DNA of 64,000 nt, from NCBI RefSeq assembly GCF_030538285.1, contig NZ_JAUNUG010000003.1, positions 62,001 through 126,000 on the forward strand, in the 5' to 3' direction. The stretch's first letter is position 1. Every line of letters begins with the position of its first letter. The DNA comes from Corynebacterium sp. Lineage in GTDB: Bacteria; Actinomycetota; Actinomycetes; Mycobacteriales; Mycobacteriaceae. A program made the translations under genes and the position numbers. This document shows, one piece after another, positions 34,384-44,216 of the stretch. The notes under the pieces are model-generated. The model ran no database searches. It saw only the letters and a list, made by a program, of their open reading frames with translations, and was not told where the DNA came from.

Positions 34384-36852
34384 TCAGGAAGTGGAGCGGG
34401 GGCCCCAGCCGGTGTCCGTGTCAGGTCCCCAGCCGGTGTCCGGTGAGGGAGCACTCCAGCCCTCACTGACGGGGTCGGGGTCGGGGGAACTGGGGGCCTC
34501 AGGGGCCTTATCCAGTGCCCGGTCGAGCCGGTCGGCTCCCTTGGATGCGATGTCGCTGACCAGTGAATCGAGGGAGTCGCGGGTGGTGAGCTCGTCCACG
34601 AGCAGGACGATATGGCCCTGGTCCTTCGACCCCGGGGTGGCCTCCGCGTACCAGTGGTTGTGCACGGCCAAAGGCAGAGTGTCTCCGCCCTGGTCGGTCA
34701 TGACGGTGCCGGGGATTCCCACGCGCGCCGGGGTGAAGGGGTTGGCTCCCAGCTGCACGGACAGTGCGCGGCCAGCGGCGGTGAGCGAGCGACCGTTGTG
34801 GCTCAGGCGCTGGGTGTTGTTGATCACCTCGTCGAAGGTGGCGGTGAAATCGCCGCCGGTATCGGTGCGCAGCAGGCGACCGTTCTCCACCTTGACGGGG
34901 AATGACACCGCGTGCAGTCCCGGGGACTTCGGCACGGTGCCGGTCAGGTACTTGAGCAGGTACAGCAGCCCCAGCGGAATGAGCAGGGCCAGCAGCAGTG
35001 CGACGACGAGCGCCAGGCCGAACGCGGAGGCGCTGACGGGGGCGCGCATGGAGCCGTTCAGGGGAACCGACACCGGTTCGTCGGTGTCGCCCTCCGCGGA
35101 GATCAGGTGGAGAACCGGTTCGAGGGCCACGGGGCCGTCGGCAAGCGTGTCAGTGGAGGCGGTGACCTCCAGCTCACCGGACTCGCCCTCGGCGAGCTGG
35201 AGTGCCGTCTCGGGGGAGTTGTACGGAGAGGTGAGGCGGAGGCTGTCGATGCCGGAGGGCAGCACGCCAGCCAGCTCACCCTCCTCCATCCACACCGCGC
35301 CGGGGCCGGACACGGGGACAGCGAACGTCGTCTCGGTCTCCTCGAAGTCGACATTGATGGTGCCGGGGATGCGCGGCATGTTCACCGGGGTGACGGTGAT
35401 GCCGTGGGTCGATAGGACCGGGGTGAGCCTCGTCCCGGGATCGCCCTGGGTGGTGATGTCGGCGCGCAGGGTCAGCTCACCGGTCAGCGGGCGGTCGACG
35501 TTGTCCAGGGAGACGACCGCGGTGCCCCCGGCGATGGACTGCACCTGCCCGAGAACCACCTCGGTGCCGTCAGTGCCGGTGATCACGGCTGTGAGGTCGG
35601 CAGTGCCGGCTAGTTCGGCGACGCTGCCGTCACCGCGCACGAGGGAGACGTGCAACGGGTCGGTGCTGCGCAGACCTTCCGCGGTGGATTCCTCCACCTG
35701 CAAGGTCAGGCCGGGGGAAATCTGGACCGCCGCGGAGTACTCGCCGGTATCCTCCCCGTCGACGCGGTAGCCGAGTTCCCACTGCCCGGCCCAGGAGCCG
35801 CCGTCGGCAAGCTCCATGGTGCCGTCGAACATACCGGGCAGACTTTCAACCTCGGTGACGGTGACCGTGGCGTCGCCGAGGGTGTGCTCACCGGCGCTCA
35901 GATCCAGGGTCTGGCCGTCGGGGGCGGTGAGGACGGGGGTGAGGGCGGCGTCGATACGCGAGGTCGGCTGCGCGGAAATACGCACCGGGTCAATCGAATC
36001 GTCGAGTACGAAGGCGAAAGGCTCCCGGATATCCTGCGTGGCGCCGACGGAGCCGGGGGACGGGATGATGTTGCGGAACGCGGAGAACAGGCCCGCGGGA
36101 TCCGTGCCGGCGTTGAAGAACGCGCCGTTGGCGGTGGTGCCGGTCACGCAGCCGTCCTCCTCGGAGATGTTGCGCAGCAATTCTTCGGGGGTGTCGGCGG
36201 ACGTCGGCATGAGGCCAACGCTGAACATCTGGATACCGGCGCGGCGCATGGTGCCGATGGGACTGTCGGCAGAGCAGATCGCGGCGCGGGCGGCCGCGTC
36301 ATCGGCCTCCGTACCTTCCACGGTGAGGATGCCGTCGGTGAAGAACAGGGTGGCCTTGCAGGATCCGGCCTCGGAGTGGCGGGCAAATTCGCCCAGCATG
36401 CCGTCGAAGGCGGCGCCGTAGGTGGTGTAGGAATCATTTGCCCGCTCCCGGAAGCCGTCGATTGGCCCAGCCAGCTTATCGACGCCGTCCTGCGCGTTCG
36501 TCCACTCCCCGTAGGTGGCGGGGTCGGAGCGGTAATGCTGGCCGAAGCCAGCGAGCTTGATGTTGATGTCGGCGTCGAGGTCGCCGGCCAGCTTCTCGAA
36601 TTGGGCGACCAGGTCACGGGTGGCCTCGACGCGCACGTGTTCGGGATCGGTGGGGGCATCCACCCCGGCCCCGGACAGGGAACCGGATTCGTCGAGGACA
36701 AAAAGGACGTCTGCCTTCTTCGTGGTGGCCAGGCAGGAACCGAAGTCCGCCAGGCTGTCCTGGGCGCGGTCGCTGAGCTGCTGCGCGCCGGCACCCGGAG
36801 CGAGGATGAGGGTGGTGGCTGCTGCCGCCGCGATGATGCGTGAGAATTTCAT
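34384..36852 (-). CDS. Secreted/anchored von Willebrand factor A protein (island)
   Basis: 822 aa. Signal peptide [25 protein letters not shown]. The vWA domain is at ~45-260 with a complete [19 protein letters not shown] (DxSxS), the Thr in [10 protein letters not shown] and the Asp in LFFTDGIL. Cys residues (GSCLATT, GSCKATL, AICSAD, DGCVTG) suggest disulfides outside the cell. A beta-rich region continues to ~600, then one TM ([29 protein letters not shown], ~609-637) and a cytoplasmic domain of ~185 residues ending in Asp/Trp/Gly repeats ([14 protein letters not shown]). The layout is that of a transmembrane sensor or adhesion protein. The gene begins 1 nt after the preceding stop. Confidence 0.85.
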   Translation of the reverse strand: MKFSRIIAAAAATTLILAPGAGAQQLSDRAQDSLADFGSCLATTKKADVLFVLDESGSLSGAGVDAPTDPEHVRVEATRDLVAQFEKLAGDLDADINIKLAGFGQHYRSDPATYGEWTNAQDGVDKLAGPIDGFRERANDSYTTYGAAFDGMLGEFARHSEAGSCKATLFFTDGILTVEGTEADDAAARAAICSADSPIGTMRRAGIQMFSVGLMPTSADTPEELLRNISEEDGCVTGTTANGAFFNAGTDPAGLFSAFRNIIPSPGSVGATQDIREPFAFVLDDSIDPVRISAQPTSRIDAALTPVLTAPDGQTLDLSAGEHTLGDATVTVTEVESLPGMFDGTMELADGGSWAGQWELGYRVDGEDTGEYSAAVQISPGLTLQVEESTAEGLRSTDPLHVSLVRGDGSVAELAGTADLTAVITGTDGTEVVLGQVQSIAGGTAVVSLDNVDRPLTGELTLRADITTQGDPGTRLTPVLSTHGITVTPVNMPRIPGTINVDFEETETTFAVPVSGPGAVWMEEGELAGVLPSGIDSLRLTSPYNSPETALQLAEGESGELEVTASTDTLADGPVALEPVLHLISAEGDTDEPVSVPLNGSMRAPVSASAFGLALVVALLLALLIPLGLLYLLKYLTGTVPKSPGLHAVSFPVKVENGRLLRTDTGGDFTATFDEVINNTQRLSHNGRSLTAAGRALSVQLGANPFTPARVGIPGTVMTDQGGDTLPLAVHNHWYAEATPGSKDQGHIVLLVDELTTRDSLDSLVSDIASKGADRLDRALDKAPEAPSSPDPDPVSEGWSAPSPDTGWGPDTDTGWGPRSTS

Positions 36853-36853
36853 G

Positions 36854-37348
36854 TCAACCTCCGAAGGCCTTGCCGAACCACAGTGCGATCTCCACTGCGG
36901 TGATGAGGACGCCGACCACGCCGAGGCCCAGTGCCGCGAAGTAGAGCATTGCCTGCGTGGGGTTGGAGATGTACAAGCTCTCCGCCTGGCGCTTCGTGTC
37001 CGCCGAGATGTGCAATCCGGCGAGGATGAAGGTGACGATGCCCGCCAGCACCCAACCGGCGACCGCCAACGTCAACCACAGAGACTCGGTGGCGGTGGAG
37101 GTCAGCCACGCCGCCAAGCCCAGGCCGACGCCCACGACGGAGGTGATCAGGGCGGCGATGATGAAGGGCCAGGGGCCGCTCGTGGCCCGGACGGGGCCCA
37201 CCCCCGGGAGGGGGGCCTGCTCAGACGATCCCCATCCCTGGGCGGAGGGGGGTGGGGGAGGGGTGCCGAATGGATTGCCTCCCCCGGAGCCGGGGGGTGT
37301 GGGGGGCGGGGGCATGGTGCCCCCACCGGGGCCGAAAGGGTTAGACAT
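36854..37348 (-). CDS. Proline-rich membrane protein (first gene of the island operon)
   Basis: 164 aa from ATG 37348, with CGGAG 7 nt upstream. Residues 1-55 are disordered and Pro/Gly-rich ([23 protein letters not shown]). Three hydrophobic segments follow: [46 protein letters not shown] and [26 protein letters not shown]. This plan is common for small actinobacterial membrane proteins. It leads the nine-gene transcript; its promoter should lie in the 174 nt before hrcA, but I see no strong -10/-35 pair on this strand. Confidence 0.72.
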   Translation of the reverse strand: MSNPFGPGGGTMPPPPTPPGSGGGNPFGTPPPPPSAQGWGSSEQAPLPGVGPVRATSGPWPFIIAALITSVVGVGLGLAAWLTSTATESLWLTLAVAGWVLAGIVTFILAGLHISADTKRQAESLYISNPTQAMLYFAALGLGVVGVLITAVEIALWFGKAFGG

Positions 37349-37488
37349 GGCTGCTCCGGGGGGAGAATCGACGTGCCGGATTGTGGCAGGGGATCATCAC
37401 AATCGGCGGGGTGTACCCATCAAGTAGATCAGAAACGGCGGATTACCGCTGCGCAATTGGGGACTGGTCCCCACCCGCCGATCCCGGA

Positions 37489-37494
37489 TACAAT
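37489..37494 (+). promoter_or_regulatory. -10 element (TACAAT) of the hrcA promoter
   Basis: TACAAT lies immediately upstream of the CIRCE element and 28 nt before the hrcA ATG. A weak -35 (TGGTCC, 37465-37470) is 18 nt away. Placement means that HrcA bound at CIRCE would cover the transcription start. Confidence 0.55.
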
Positions 37495-37495
37495 G

Positions 37496-37522
37496 CTGGC
37501 AATTAAGGGAGGAGAGTGCCAG
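37496..37522 (+). promoter_or_regulatory. CIRCE element (HrcA operator)
   Basis: CTGGCAATT-N9-GAGTGCCAG against the consensus TTAGCACTC-N9-GAGTGCTAA. The spacer is exactly 9 nt, and the two arms match each other at 7 of 9 positions. It abuts the hrcA ATG, and the hrcA Shine-Dalgarno (GGGAGGA) lies in the spacer. HrcA would therefore block both transcription start and ribosome access; the latter is inference. Confidence 0.8.
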
Positions 37523-38530
37523 ATGGCTAGTTCGACGGACCGCCGCCGCCAGGAGGTGCTGCGCGCGATCGTGGCGGACTATATCGCCTCCCAGGAGCCG
37601 GTCGGCTCGAAGGCACTGCTGGAAAGGCATCAGCTGCAGGTCTCCAGCGCGACAATCCGCAATGATATGGCGGTGCTGGAGTCGGAGGGTTACATCGTCC
37701 AGCAGCACGCCAGCTCCGGGCGTATCCCGACGGAGAAGGGCTACCGGCAGTTCGTCGACCACATCCACGATCTCAAGCCTTTGTCCGCTCCGGAACGGCG
37801 CGCGATTTTGACGTTCCTCGAGGACGGCGTCGACCTGGAGGATGTGCTGCGCCGTTCGGTGACCCTGCTCGCGCAGCTCACCCGCCAGGCCGCGGTGATC
37901 CAGCTGCCGAACCTCAAGGTGGCCCGTGTCAAACACATTGAGGTTGTCTCGCTGGGGCCGACGCGCCTGCTGCTGGTGCTCATCACGGACACCGGGCGGG
38001 TGGATCAGCGCAATGTCGAGCTCGATGAGCTTCTCGACGCCGAGGGGGTCCTCCTCCTGCGCGATCTCCTCAATGGTGCGCTGGTGGACCGTACGCTGCC
38101 GGAGGGCTCGTCCTCGCTGGCGGAGCTCGTCGCAAAGGCACCACCGCGCATCAGCCATGCACTTAACCGCGCGGCGAACCGTCTCATCGAGACTCTCGTG
38201 GATCAGCCCACGGACCGTCTCATCCTGGCGGGCGCCTCCAATCTCACGCTCGGTCTACCTGGTGTCATCGAGGCGCTGGAGGAGCAGGTCACCGTGCTCA
38301 AACTCCTGGCCAATGTCCCCGACCTGGGCAATGTGCACGTGCTCATCGGGGAGGAGAATGAGGACGAGGATCTGCGCGATGCCTCCGTGGTGGCCACCGC
38401 CTACGGCTCCGATGGGCATCCGCTCGGCGGGTTGGGTGTGGTCGGGCCCACGTTCATGGACTACCCGGGAACAATTTCCAAGGTGTCCGCCGTTGCACGG
38501 TATGTGAGTCGGGTTCTGGCCGGCGAGTAA
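37523..38530 (+). CDS. hrcA: Heat-inducible transcriptional repressor HrcA
   Basis: 335 aa. Represses heat-shock genes by binding CIRCE; activity depends on GroEL in other bacteria. The N-terminal winged helix includes [72 protein letters not shown], characteristic of HrcA. The GAF-like core includes [11 protein letters not shown] and [28 protein letters not shown] 37523 directly follows a CIRCE element, so it is autoregulated. dnaJ2 follows 46 nt later on the same strand. Confidence 0.96.
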   Translation: MASSTDRRRQEVLRAIVADYIASQEPVGSKALLERHQLQVSSATIRNDMAVLESEGYIVQQHASSGRIPTEKGYRQFVDHIHDLKPLSAPERRAILTFLEDGVDLEDVLRRSVTLLAQLTRQAAVIQLPNLKVARVKHIEVVSLGPTRLLLVLITDTGRVDQRNVELDELLDAEGVLLLRDLLNGALVDRTLPEGSSSLAELVAKAPPRISHALNRAANRLIETLVDQPTDRLILAGASNLTLGLPGVIEALEEQVTVLKLLANVPDLGNVHVLIGEENEDEDLRDASVVATAYGSDGHPLGGLGVVGPTFMDYPGTISKVSAVARYVSRVLAGE

Positions 38531-38576
38531 CATTCATTCGGTTATCTATCAGTCGTTGTAAGGAAAGCAATTCACC

Positions 38577-39704
38577 GTGGCTCGTGACTATTACGGAATT
38601 CTGGGCGTGACCAAGTCCGCGTCGGATGCGGAAATCAAGAAGGCCTACCGCAAACTGGCCCGCCAGTACCACCCGGATGTCAACCCCTCCGAGGAGGCGG
38701 CGGAGAAGTTCCGTGAGGCATCGGTGGCGCACGAGGTGCTCACCGACCCGGAGAAGCGTCGCATCGTCGACATGGGCGGTGATCCGATGGAGCAGGCCCA
38801 GAGTGGTTACGGTGGCGCCCAGGGTGGTTTCGGCGATATCTTCGAGGCGTTTTTCGGTGGGGGTGGCGGTTCCCGTGGCCCGCGTTCGCGCGTCCAGCCG
38901 GGCAATGACGCTCTCCTGCGCGCCTCCATCACCCTGGAGGAGGCTTTCGCGGGTGTGAAGAAGGACATCACCGTCGACACGGCCGTCGTGTGTGATCACT
39001 GCACGGGCTCTGGTTCGGAGTCGAAGGCTAAGCCCGTCACCTGTGGCCAGTGCCACGGCCAGGGTGAGGTACAGGAGGTGCAGCGTTCCTTCCTGGGCAA
39101 CATCATGACCTCGCGCCCCTGCCCGGCGTGTGACGGCTTCGGCGAGATCATCCAGGATCCGTGCACCCGCTGTTCCGGCCAGGGGCGGATGAAAAAGCGC
39201 CGCGATCTCATCGTCAACGTGCCTGCCGGCATCTCCAACGGCATGCGCATCCGCATGGCCGGGCAGGGCGAGGTCGGCCACGGTGGTGGCCCGGCCGGTG
39301 ACCTCTACGTGGAGATCTCCACCCGCCCGCACCCGGTCTTCCAGCGCGAGGGTGATCACCTGCATCTCACCGTCCAGGTCCCGGTGGTCGACGCCACCTT
39401 GGGTACCCAGGTCACGGTGGAGGATCTGGCGGGTAAGGAACTGGTCATCGACATCCCCGCCGGCACCCAGCCCACCGAGGTGTTGCACATGTCCGGGCAG
39501 GGTATGCCGCGTCTGCGTACCGAGGGCCGCGGTGATCTGCACACCCACGTCCAGGTGGTCGTGCCCACCGAGATTGACGAGCATACCCGCGAGCTGCTGG
39601 AGCAGATCCGCGAACACCGGGCCGACCAGGCGGCCGTCAACCGCGAAGGCGAGGACGGCTCCGGCTTCTTCTCCCGCCTGAAGGGCAAGTTCCGCAACCG
39701 ATGA
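38577..39704 (+). CDS. dnaJ: Molecular chaperone DnaJ (DnaJ2 type)
   Basis: 375 aa from GTG 38577, with AAGGAAAG upstream. Stimulates the DnaK ATPase and delivers substrates. The J domain (residues 1-70) has the HPD motif in YHPDVNP; a short Gly/Phe region ([20 protein letters not shown]) follows; then the zinc domain with four CxxCxGxG motifs ([32 protein letters not shown]) and the two C-terminal substrate domains. Linkage to hrcA marks it as the HrcA-regulated second DnaJ copy of corynebacteria; the dnaK-linked copy is elsewhere. It overlaps rsmE by 4 nt. Confidence 0.95.
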   Translation: MARDYYGILGVTKSASDAEIKKAYRKLARQYHPDVNPSEEAAEKFREASVAHEVLTDPEKRRIVDMGGDPMEQAQSGYGGAQGGFGDIFEAFFGGGGGSRGPRSRVQPGNDALLRASITLEEAFAGVKKDITVDTAVVCDHCTGSGSESKAKPVTCGQCHGQGEVQEVQRSFLGNIMTSRPCPACDGFGEIIQDPCTRCSGQGRMKKRRDLIVNVPAGISNGMRIRMAGQGEVGHGGGPAGDLYVEISTRPHPVFQREGDHLHLTVQVPVVDATLGTQVTVEDLAGKELVIDIPAGTQPTEVLHMSGQGMPRLRTEGRGDLHTHVQVVVPTEIDEHTRELLEQIREHRADQAAVNREGEDGSGFFSRLKGKFRNR

Positions 39705-40414
39705 GCCTGCCCGTCTTCATCCACCCCGGCCCCTTCGACGGCACCGTCACCCTCGACGGAGCGGAGGGCCGTCATGCGGTGTCCGTGAAGCGCATTGTCG
39801 CCGGTGAAAAGATCGTGCTTATCGACGGCCGCGGCACCCACGCCACCGTCACCGTCACCGCCACGCGCGGTAAGGAAGAACTGACTGGGGTGGTGGAGGA
39901 ACGGGGCGTCGATAAGCAACCGACACCGCGGCTGACCATCGTGCAGGCGCTGCCGAAGGCGGAGCGCTCGGAGCTGGCCGTCGACTTGGCGACGCAGGCC
40001 GGGGCCGATGCGATCGTGCCGTGGCAGGCCGAGCGGTGTGTGGCGAAATGGGTCGGCCCGAAGGCTGCCAAGGGTGTGGCCAAGTGGGAGGCGGCGGCCA
40101 CGGCGGCGGCGAAGCAGTCCCGGCGCACCCGCATTCCGGTGATCCACGAGCCGCTGACCACCGCGCAGCTCGCGGAGTTCCTGGAAGACAAGACTGCGTT
40201 GGTCCTCCACGAGGACGCCACCACATCACTGCGGGACATCGACCTGGATGTCGAGGAACTGGTTCTCATCATCGGCCCCGAGGGCGGGATCGGGGCCGAG
40301 GAACTGGCGAAGCTTGGTGCGCGGGCCGTGAAACTGGGCCCGGAGGTCCTGCGCACCGCCAGTGCCGCGATGGTGGCACTATCGGCCATCGGGGTGCTCA
40401 CCGGGCGCTGGTAG
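39701..40414 (+). CDS. rsmE: 16S rRNA (uracil1498-N3)-methyltransferase
   Basis: 237 aa. Methylates U1498 of 16S rRNA in the decoding region with SAM. The N-terminal PUA-like part is [34 protein letters not shown]; the SPOUT trefoil-knot signature is [66 protein letters not shown] is also typical. ATG overlaps the dnaJ stop (ATGA), a gene order conserved in many bacteria. Confidence 0.95.
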   Translation: MSLPVFIHPGPFDGTVTLDGAEGRHAVSVKRIVAGEKIVLIDGRGTHATVTVTATRGKEELTGVVEERGVDKQPTPRLTIVQALPKAERSELAVDLATQAGADAIVPWQAERCVAKWVGPKAAKGVAKWEAAATAAAKQSRRTRIPVIHEPLTTAQLAEFLEDKTALVLHEDATTSLRDIDLDVEELVLIIGPEGGIGAEELAKLGARAVKLGPEVLRTASAAMVALSAIGVLTGRW

Positions 40415-40448
40415 AGTTCCCTCTAACATTCGATAAGGAAGCAGGCCC

Positions 40449-41411
40449 TTGGCAGCACAGGTCATCACGAGGAAAATCGAGCTCGATTCGGCATACACCC
40501 AGGCGGTGTTGGGGATCAACGACGAAAACCTGCGGGTCCTCGACAACCAGATCGACGCGGACTTTCACGCCCGCGGCCACCAGGTCACCGTCACCGGACC
40601 CGACCACGAGGTGGCGCGCGCCGTGAAGGTGCTGGAGGAACTCGAGTCCATCGCCCGCCGCGGGCACGTCATCTCCCCGGACTCGGTCAAGCACGCCGTC
40701 TCCATCGTCACGGTCGAAGCCCCGCAGTCCGTTACCGAGGTCCTGGCTAGTGACATTGTCTCCCGCCGCGGCAAAACCATCCGCGCGAAGACCCTCGGTC
40801 AAAAGAACTACGTCGACGCCATCGACGAACACACCATCGTCTTTGGAGTCGGGCCCGCCGGCTCCGGCAAGACCTACCTGGCGGTGGCGAAGGCGGTGCA
40901 GGCCCTGCAATCCAAGCAGGTCACCCGCATCATCCTCACCCGCCCCGCAGTGGAGGCCGGTGAGAAGCTCGGCTTTTTGCCCGGCACCCTCAACGACAAG
41001 ATCGACCCGTATCTGCGCCCGCTGTATGACGCCCTGCGTGACATGCTCGACCCGGAGATGATCCCCAAGCTCATGGAGGCCGGGGTCATCGAGGTTGCCC
41101 CGCTGGCGTATATGCGCGGGCGCACCCTCAATGATGCTTTCGTCATCCTCGACGAGGCGCAGAACACCACCGCGGCGCAAATGAAGATGTTCCTCACCCG
41201 CCTGGGCTTCGGCTCCAAGATGATCGTTACGGGTGATATCACTCAGGTCGACTTGCCCACAGGCCAGAAGTCCGGCCTCCGGCTGGTGCGCCAGATCCTG
41301 CGCGGGGTGGAGGGCATCCACTTCGCGGAACTGTCCAGCAAGGACGTGGTCCGTCACTCGCTCGTCGGCCGCATCGTCGACGCTTATGATGCCTTCGAGG
41401 AGAAACAATGA
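40449..41411 (+). CDS. phoH: PhoH-family ATPase
   Basis: 320 aa from TTG 40449, with AAGGAAG 10 nt upstream. PhoH-like P-loop ATPase of the superfamily 1 fold. Walker [19 protein letters not shown] is near residue 140, Walker [15 protein letters not shown] near 230, and [10 protein letters not shown] is typical. The N-terminal ~100 residues contain a KH-like domain ([29 protein letters not shown]). RNA-related functions are suspected because the gene is nearly always beside ybeY and era, as here. It overlaps ybeY by 4 nt. Confidence 0.93.
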   Translation: MAAQVITRKIELDSAYTQAVLGINDENLRVLDNQIDADFHARGHQVTVTGPDHEVARAVKVLEELESIARRGHVISPDSVKHAVSIVTVEAPQSVTEVLASDIVSRRGKTIRAKTLGQKNYVDAIDEHTIVFGVGPAGSGKTYLAVAKAVQALQSKQVTRIILTRPAVEAGEKLGFLPGTLNDKIDPYLRPLYDALRDMLDPEMIPKLMEAGVIEVAPLAYMRGRTLNDAFVILDEAQNTTAAQMKMFLTRLGFGSKMIVTGDITQVDLPTGQKSGLRLVRQILRGVEGIHFAELSSKDVVRHSLVGRIVDAYDAFEEKQ

Positions 41412-41968
41412 GCATCGAGGTCTTCAACGAATCCGGTTATGAGGGAGTCAACGAGGAGATGCTTATCGACGTCGCCTCCTTCGCCCTCGGCGAAATGGAC
41501 ATCCACCCAGACGCGGAGGCATCCATCCACATCGTCGACCTCAAGACGATCGCCGACCTGCATGTCCGCTGGCTCGACCTGGAGGGCCCGACCGATGTCA
41601 TGACCTTCCCCATGGATGAGCTCACCCCCGGCTCTGGCTCGGCCCTCGGCGCGCGCCCCGACTCCAAGGGGCCGGGCCCGGCGCTGCTCGGCGACATCGT
41701 CCTGTGCCCGGAGTTCGCAGCCAAGCAGGCGAAGGCAGCCGGCCACGGACTCGACCACGAACTCGCGCTACTCACCGTCCACGGCTGCCTGCACCTGCTC
41801 GGCTACGATCACGCCACCCCCACCGAGGAACGCGAGATGTTCGCCCTGCAGAACGAGCTGCTCGCCGACTGGTACGACGACGTCGCCCGCCGCGGCGCCA
41901 CGTTCCCGCCGAAGCCCACCGGCCCACAGGCGTTCCCCTCGGCCGCCGACCGCGCCGGTGAACCCTGA
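41408..41968 (+). CDS. ybeY: Endoribonuclease YbeY
   Basis: 186 aa. Zinc metalloprotein for 16S rRNA 3' maturation and ribosome quality control. The metal site [11 protein letters not shown] is near residue 125, and DVMTFPMDE and [16 protein letters not shown] are family blocks. A ~25-residue C-terminal extension ([23 protein letters not shown]) lies beyond the usual end. ATG overlaps the phoH stop by 4 nt, and its stop shares one base with the next start (TGATG). Confidence 0.95.
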   Translation: MSIEVFNESGYEGVNEEMLIDVASFALGEMDIHPDAEASIHIVDLKTIADLHVRWLDLEGPTDVMTFPMDELTPGSGSALGARPDSKGPGPALLGDIVLCPEFAAKQAKAAGHGLDHELALLTVHGCLHLLGYDHATPTEEREMFALQNELLADWYDDVARRGATFPPKPTGPQAFPSAADRAGEP

Positions 41969-43296
41969 TGGAGGTTGACACCGTCTGGCTGAGCGTCGTC
42001 ACAGTGGTGGCGCTGGCGCTGTCCGGTCTGGTCGGCACCGTCGAGTCGGCCGTCAGCTCGATCTCCCGCGCCCGCGTGGAGGGCATGGTCAAAGACGAGG
42101 TCGGCGGTTCCCGCGCGCTGCTCAAGGTCATCGACCACCGCGCCGACAACATCAACCTGCTCATCCTCCTCAAGACCGTGCTGGACGCCACGGCAGCAGT
42201 GTTCGCCGCTGCGCTGGCCCGCGACGTCTTCGAATCCGAGGTCTGGGCGATCGTGCTGGCCATCGTGGCCGTCGCCCTGATCACCTACGCAGTTGTCGGC
42301 GTTTTCGCCCGCACCATGGGTCGCAAGAACCCGTACTCCATCTCCCTGCGCTCCGCGGTGGTGCTGCAGGCCGTGGCCTATGTCCTCGGCCCCATCGCTC
42401 GGATCCTCATCTGGGTGGGCAACCTCATCGCGCCGGGCAGTGGCTTCCGGCACGGGCCCTACGCCACCGAAGTCGAGCTGCGGGAGATGGTCGACATCGC
42501 CCAGGAGCACGGCATCGTCGAGGTGGAGGAACGGCGCATGATCCAGTCGGTCTTCGACCTCGCCTCCACCACCGCGCGTCAGGTCATGGTGCCGCGCACC
42601 GAGATGATCTGGATCGAGGACGGTAAGCACGCCGGCCAGGCCACCACCTTGTGCGTGCGCTCCGGGCATTCCCGCGTGCCGGTGGTCGGTGAGAACATCG
42701 ACGACATCCTCGGCGTGGTCTACATCAAAGACCTGGTGCGGCACACTTACCACCTCACCGACGGCGGGGCCTCCGTCGCGGTCACCGAGGTCATGCGCCC
42801 GCCGACCTTCGTGCCCGATTCGAAAAACCTCGACGAACTGCTCCACGAGATGCAGCGCGACAAGATCCACATGGCGATGCTCGTCGACGAATACGGCGGC
42901 ATCGCCGGGCTGATCACCATGGAGGACATCCTCGAGGAGATCGTCGGTGAGATCGCCGATGAATACGACATCGCCGAGGTTGCCCCCATCGAGCTCATCG
43001 GCGACCGCACCTACCGCGCCGTCTCCCGCCTGTCCCTGGAAGACCTGCAGGATCAGATCGATGATGACTATGACATCGAGATCCACTTCACCGAAGAGAT
43101 CGAGGACCAGGTCGAATCCGTGGGCGGCCTCATCGGCTACGAGATCGGGCGCGTGCCACTGCCCAACTCCACCGTGGAGACCTGCGGACTGCGCCTGACC
43201 GCCGAGGGCGGGCGTGATCGCCGCGGGCGCATGCGCGTGCGCTCTGTGGTGGTGGAAGTCCTGGAGCGGGCGGACGAGGACGCCGTCGGGGAGTGA
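41968..43296 (+). CDS. CNNM/CorC-type membrane protein with CBS domains
   Basis: 442 aa. The N-terminal DUF21 membrane domain has four hydrophobic segments (WLSVVTVVALALSGLVGTVESAV, INLLILLKTVLDATAAVFAAALA, VWAIVLAIVAVALITYAVVGVFA, AVVLQAVAYVLGPIARILIWV). Two CBS domains follow (VMVPRTEMIWI...VPVVGENIDDILGVVYIKDL; DKIHMAMLVDEYGGIAGLITMEDILEEIVGEIADEYD), then the CorC_HlyC domain. The family is linked to magnesium/cobalt efflux and is often mis-called haemolysin. It closes the hrcA-led run. Confidence 0.92.
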   Translation: MEVDTVWLSVVTVVALALSGLVGTVESAVSSISRARVEGMVKDEVGGSRALLKVIDHRADNINLLILLKTVLDATAAVFAAALARDVFESEVWAIVLAIVAVALITYAVVGVFARTMGRKNPYSISLRSAVVLQAVAYVLGPIARILIWVGNLIAPGSGFRHGPYATEVELREMVDIAQEHGIVEVEERRMIQSVFDLASTTARQVMVPRTEMIWIEDGKHAGQATTLCVRSGHSRVPVVGENIDDILGVVYIKDLVRHTYHLTDGGASVAVTEVMRPPTFVPDSKNLDELLHEMQRDKIHMAMLVDEYGGIAGLITMEDILEEIVGEIADEYDIAEVAPIELIGDRTYRAVSRLSLEDLQDQIDDDYDIEIHFTEEIEDQVESVGGLIGYEIGRVPLPNSTVETCGLRLTAEGGRDRRGRMRVRSVVVEVLERADEDAVGE

Positions 43297-43297
43297 T

Positions 43298-43326
43298 TGT
43301 GATTTCAACCCGCAAGAGAGCACAAT
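43298..43326 (+). promoter_or_regulatory. Promoter of pdxY (TTGTGA-N17-CACAAT), leaderless transcript likely
   Basis: -35 TTGTGA (43298-43303) and -10 CACAAT (43321-43326) are 17 nt apart. The GTG start follows the -10 by only 7 nt, which is where transcription should begin. No Shine-Dalgarno is present. Confidence 0.65.
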
Positions 43327-43333
43327 AACCACC

Positions 43334-44185
43334 GTGAATATCCTCTCGATCCAGTCCTCCGTGGCCTACGGTCACGTCGGTAACTCCGCCGCAGTTTTCC
43401 CCCTCCAGCGCCTGGGGCACGAGGTGTGGCCGGTGTACACCGTCAACTTCTCCAACCACACCGGTTATGGCTCCTGGCGGGGGCCGATGATCCCGGCCGC
43501 TGATGTCGCGGACATCATCACCGGCATCGAGGAGCGCGGGGCGCTCGGCCAGGTCGACGCCGTGCTCTCCGGTTACCAGGGGGGCTCCGATATCGCCGAT
43601 GTCATCATCGATGCTGTCGCCAAGGTCAAGGCCGCCAACCCCGACGCTGTCTACGCCTGCGACCCGGTGATGGGCAACGCCAAGTCCGGCTGCCACGTCT
43701 CTGATCTCATCCCGCCGCTGCTGCGCGATCGTGTCGTACCGGTTGCCGACATCATCACCCCCAACCAGTTCGAGCTGGGCTTCCTCACCGGGCGGGAGGC
43801 CTCCGACCTGGAATCCACCCTCGCCGCCGTGGACGCTGCCCGCGACATGGGCCCGTCGACCGTGCTGGTCACTTCCGTGGAGCGCCCGGAGCGCCCGGAG
43901 GGCACCATCGAGATGCTTGCCGTCAACGAGGCTGGCGCCTGGATCGTGCAGACCCCGTACCTGCCGTTCAAGCGCAACGGCTCCGGCGATGTCACCGCCG
44001 CGCTGTTCACCGGCCACTACGTCTCTACGGAGGACGCCGCCGACGCCCTGGCGAAAACCGCCTCCTCCGTCTTCGACCTCGTGGAGAACACCTACCGCGC
44101 GGATTCCCGCGAGCTGCTACTCATCGAGTCCCAGGATGCGTACGCGAACCCGCGGATGCAGTTCGAGGTCACGCAGGTTCGGTAA
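43334..44185 (+). CDS. pdxY: Pyridoxal kinase (PdxY type)
   Basis: 283 aa from GTG 43334. ATP-dependent phosphorylation of pyridoxal to pyridoxal 5'-phosphate (B6 salvage). NILSIQSSVAYGHVGNSAAVFPLQRLGHEVWPVYTVNFSNHTGYGSWRG is the standard N-terminus, the ribokinase-family anion-hole motif is NGSGDVTAALF near residue 220, and VYACDPVMGN and DIITPNQFELGFLTG are also seen. A promoter is positioned so that the mRNA would start at or next to the GTG. It lies between the corC-type gene and era but has its own promoter. Confidence 0.93.
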   Translation: MNILSIQSSVAYGHVGNSAAVFPLQRLGHEVWPVYTVNFSNHTGYGSWRGPMIPAADVADIITGIEERGALGQVDAVLSGYQGGSDIADVIIDAVAKVKAANPDAVYACDPVMGNAKSGCHVSDLIPPLLRDRVVPVADIITPNQFELGFLTGREASDLESTLAAVDAARDMGPSTVLVTSVERPERPEGTIEMLAVNEAGAWIVQTPYLPFKRNGSGDVTAALFTGHYVSTEDAADALAKTASSVFDLVENTYRADSRELLLIESQDAYANPRMQFEVTQVR

Positions 44186-44216
44186 TCTTAAATCTCACAC
44201 AACCCTAGGAGTCCCC

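Noticed and set aside
19985..37348. Island as a type VI or contractile injection system
   Set aside because: No sheath, tube, baseplate, VgrG or AAA+ ATPase is present; motifs fit GTPase, GAP1 and tubulin-like proteins.
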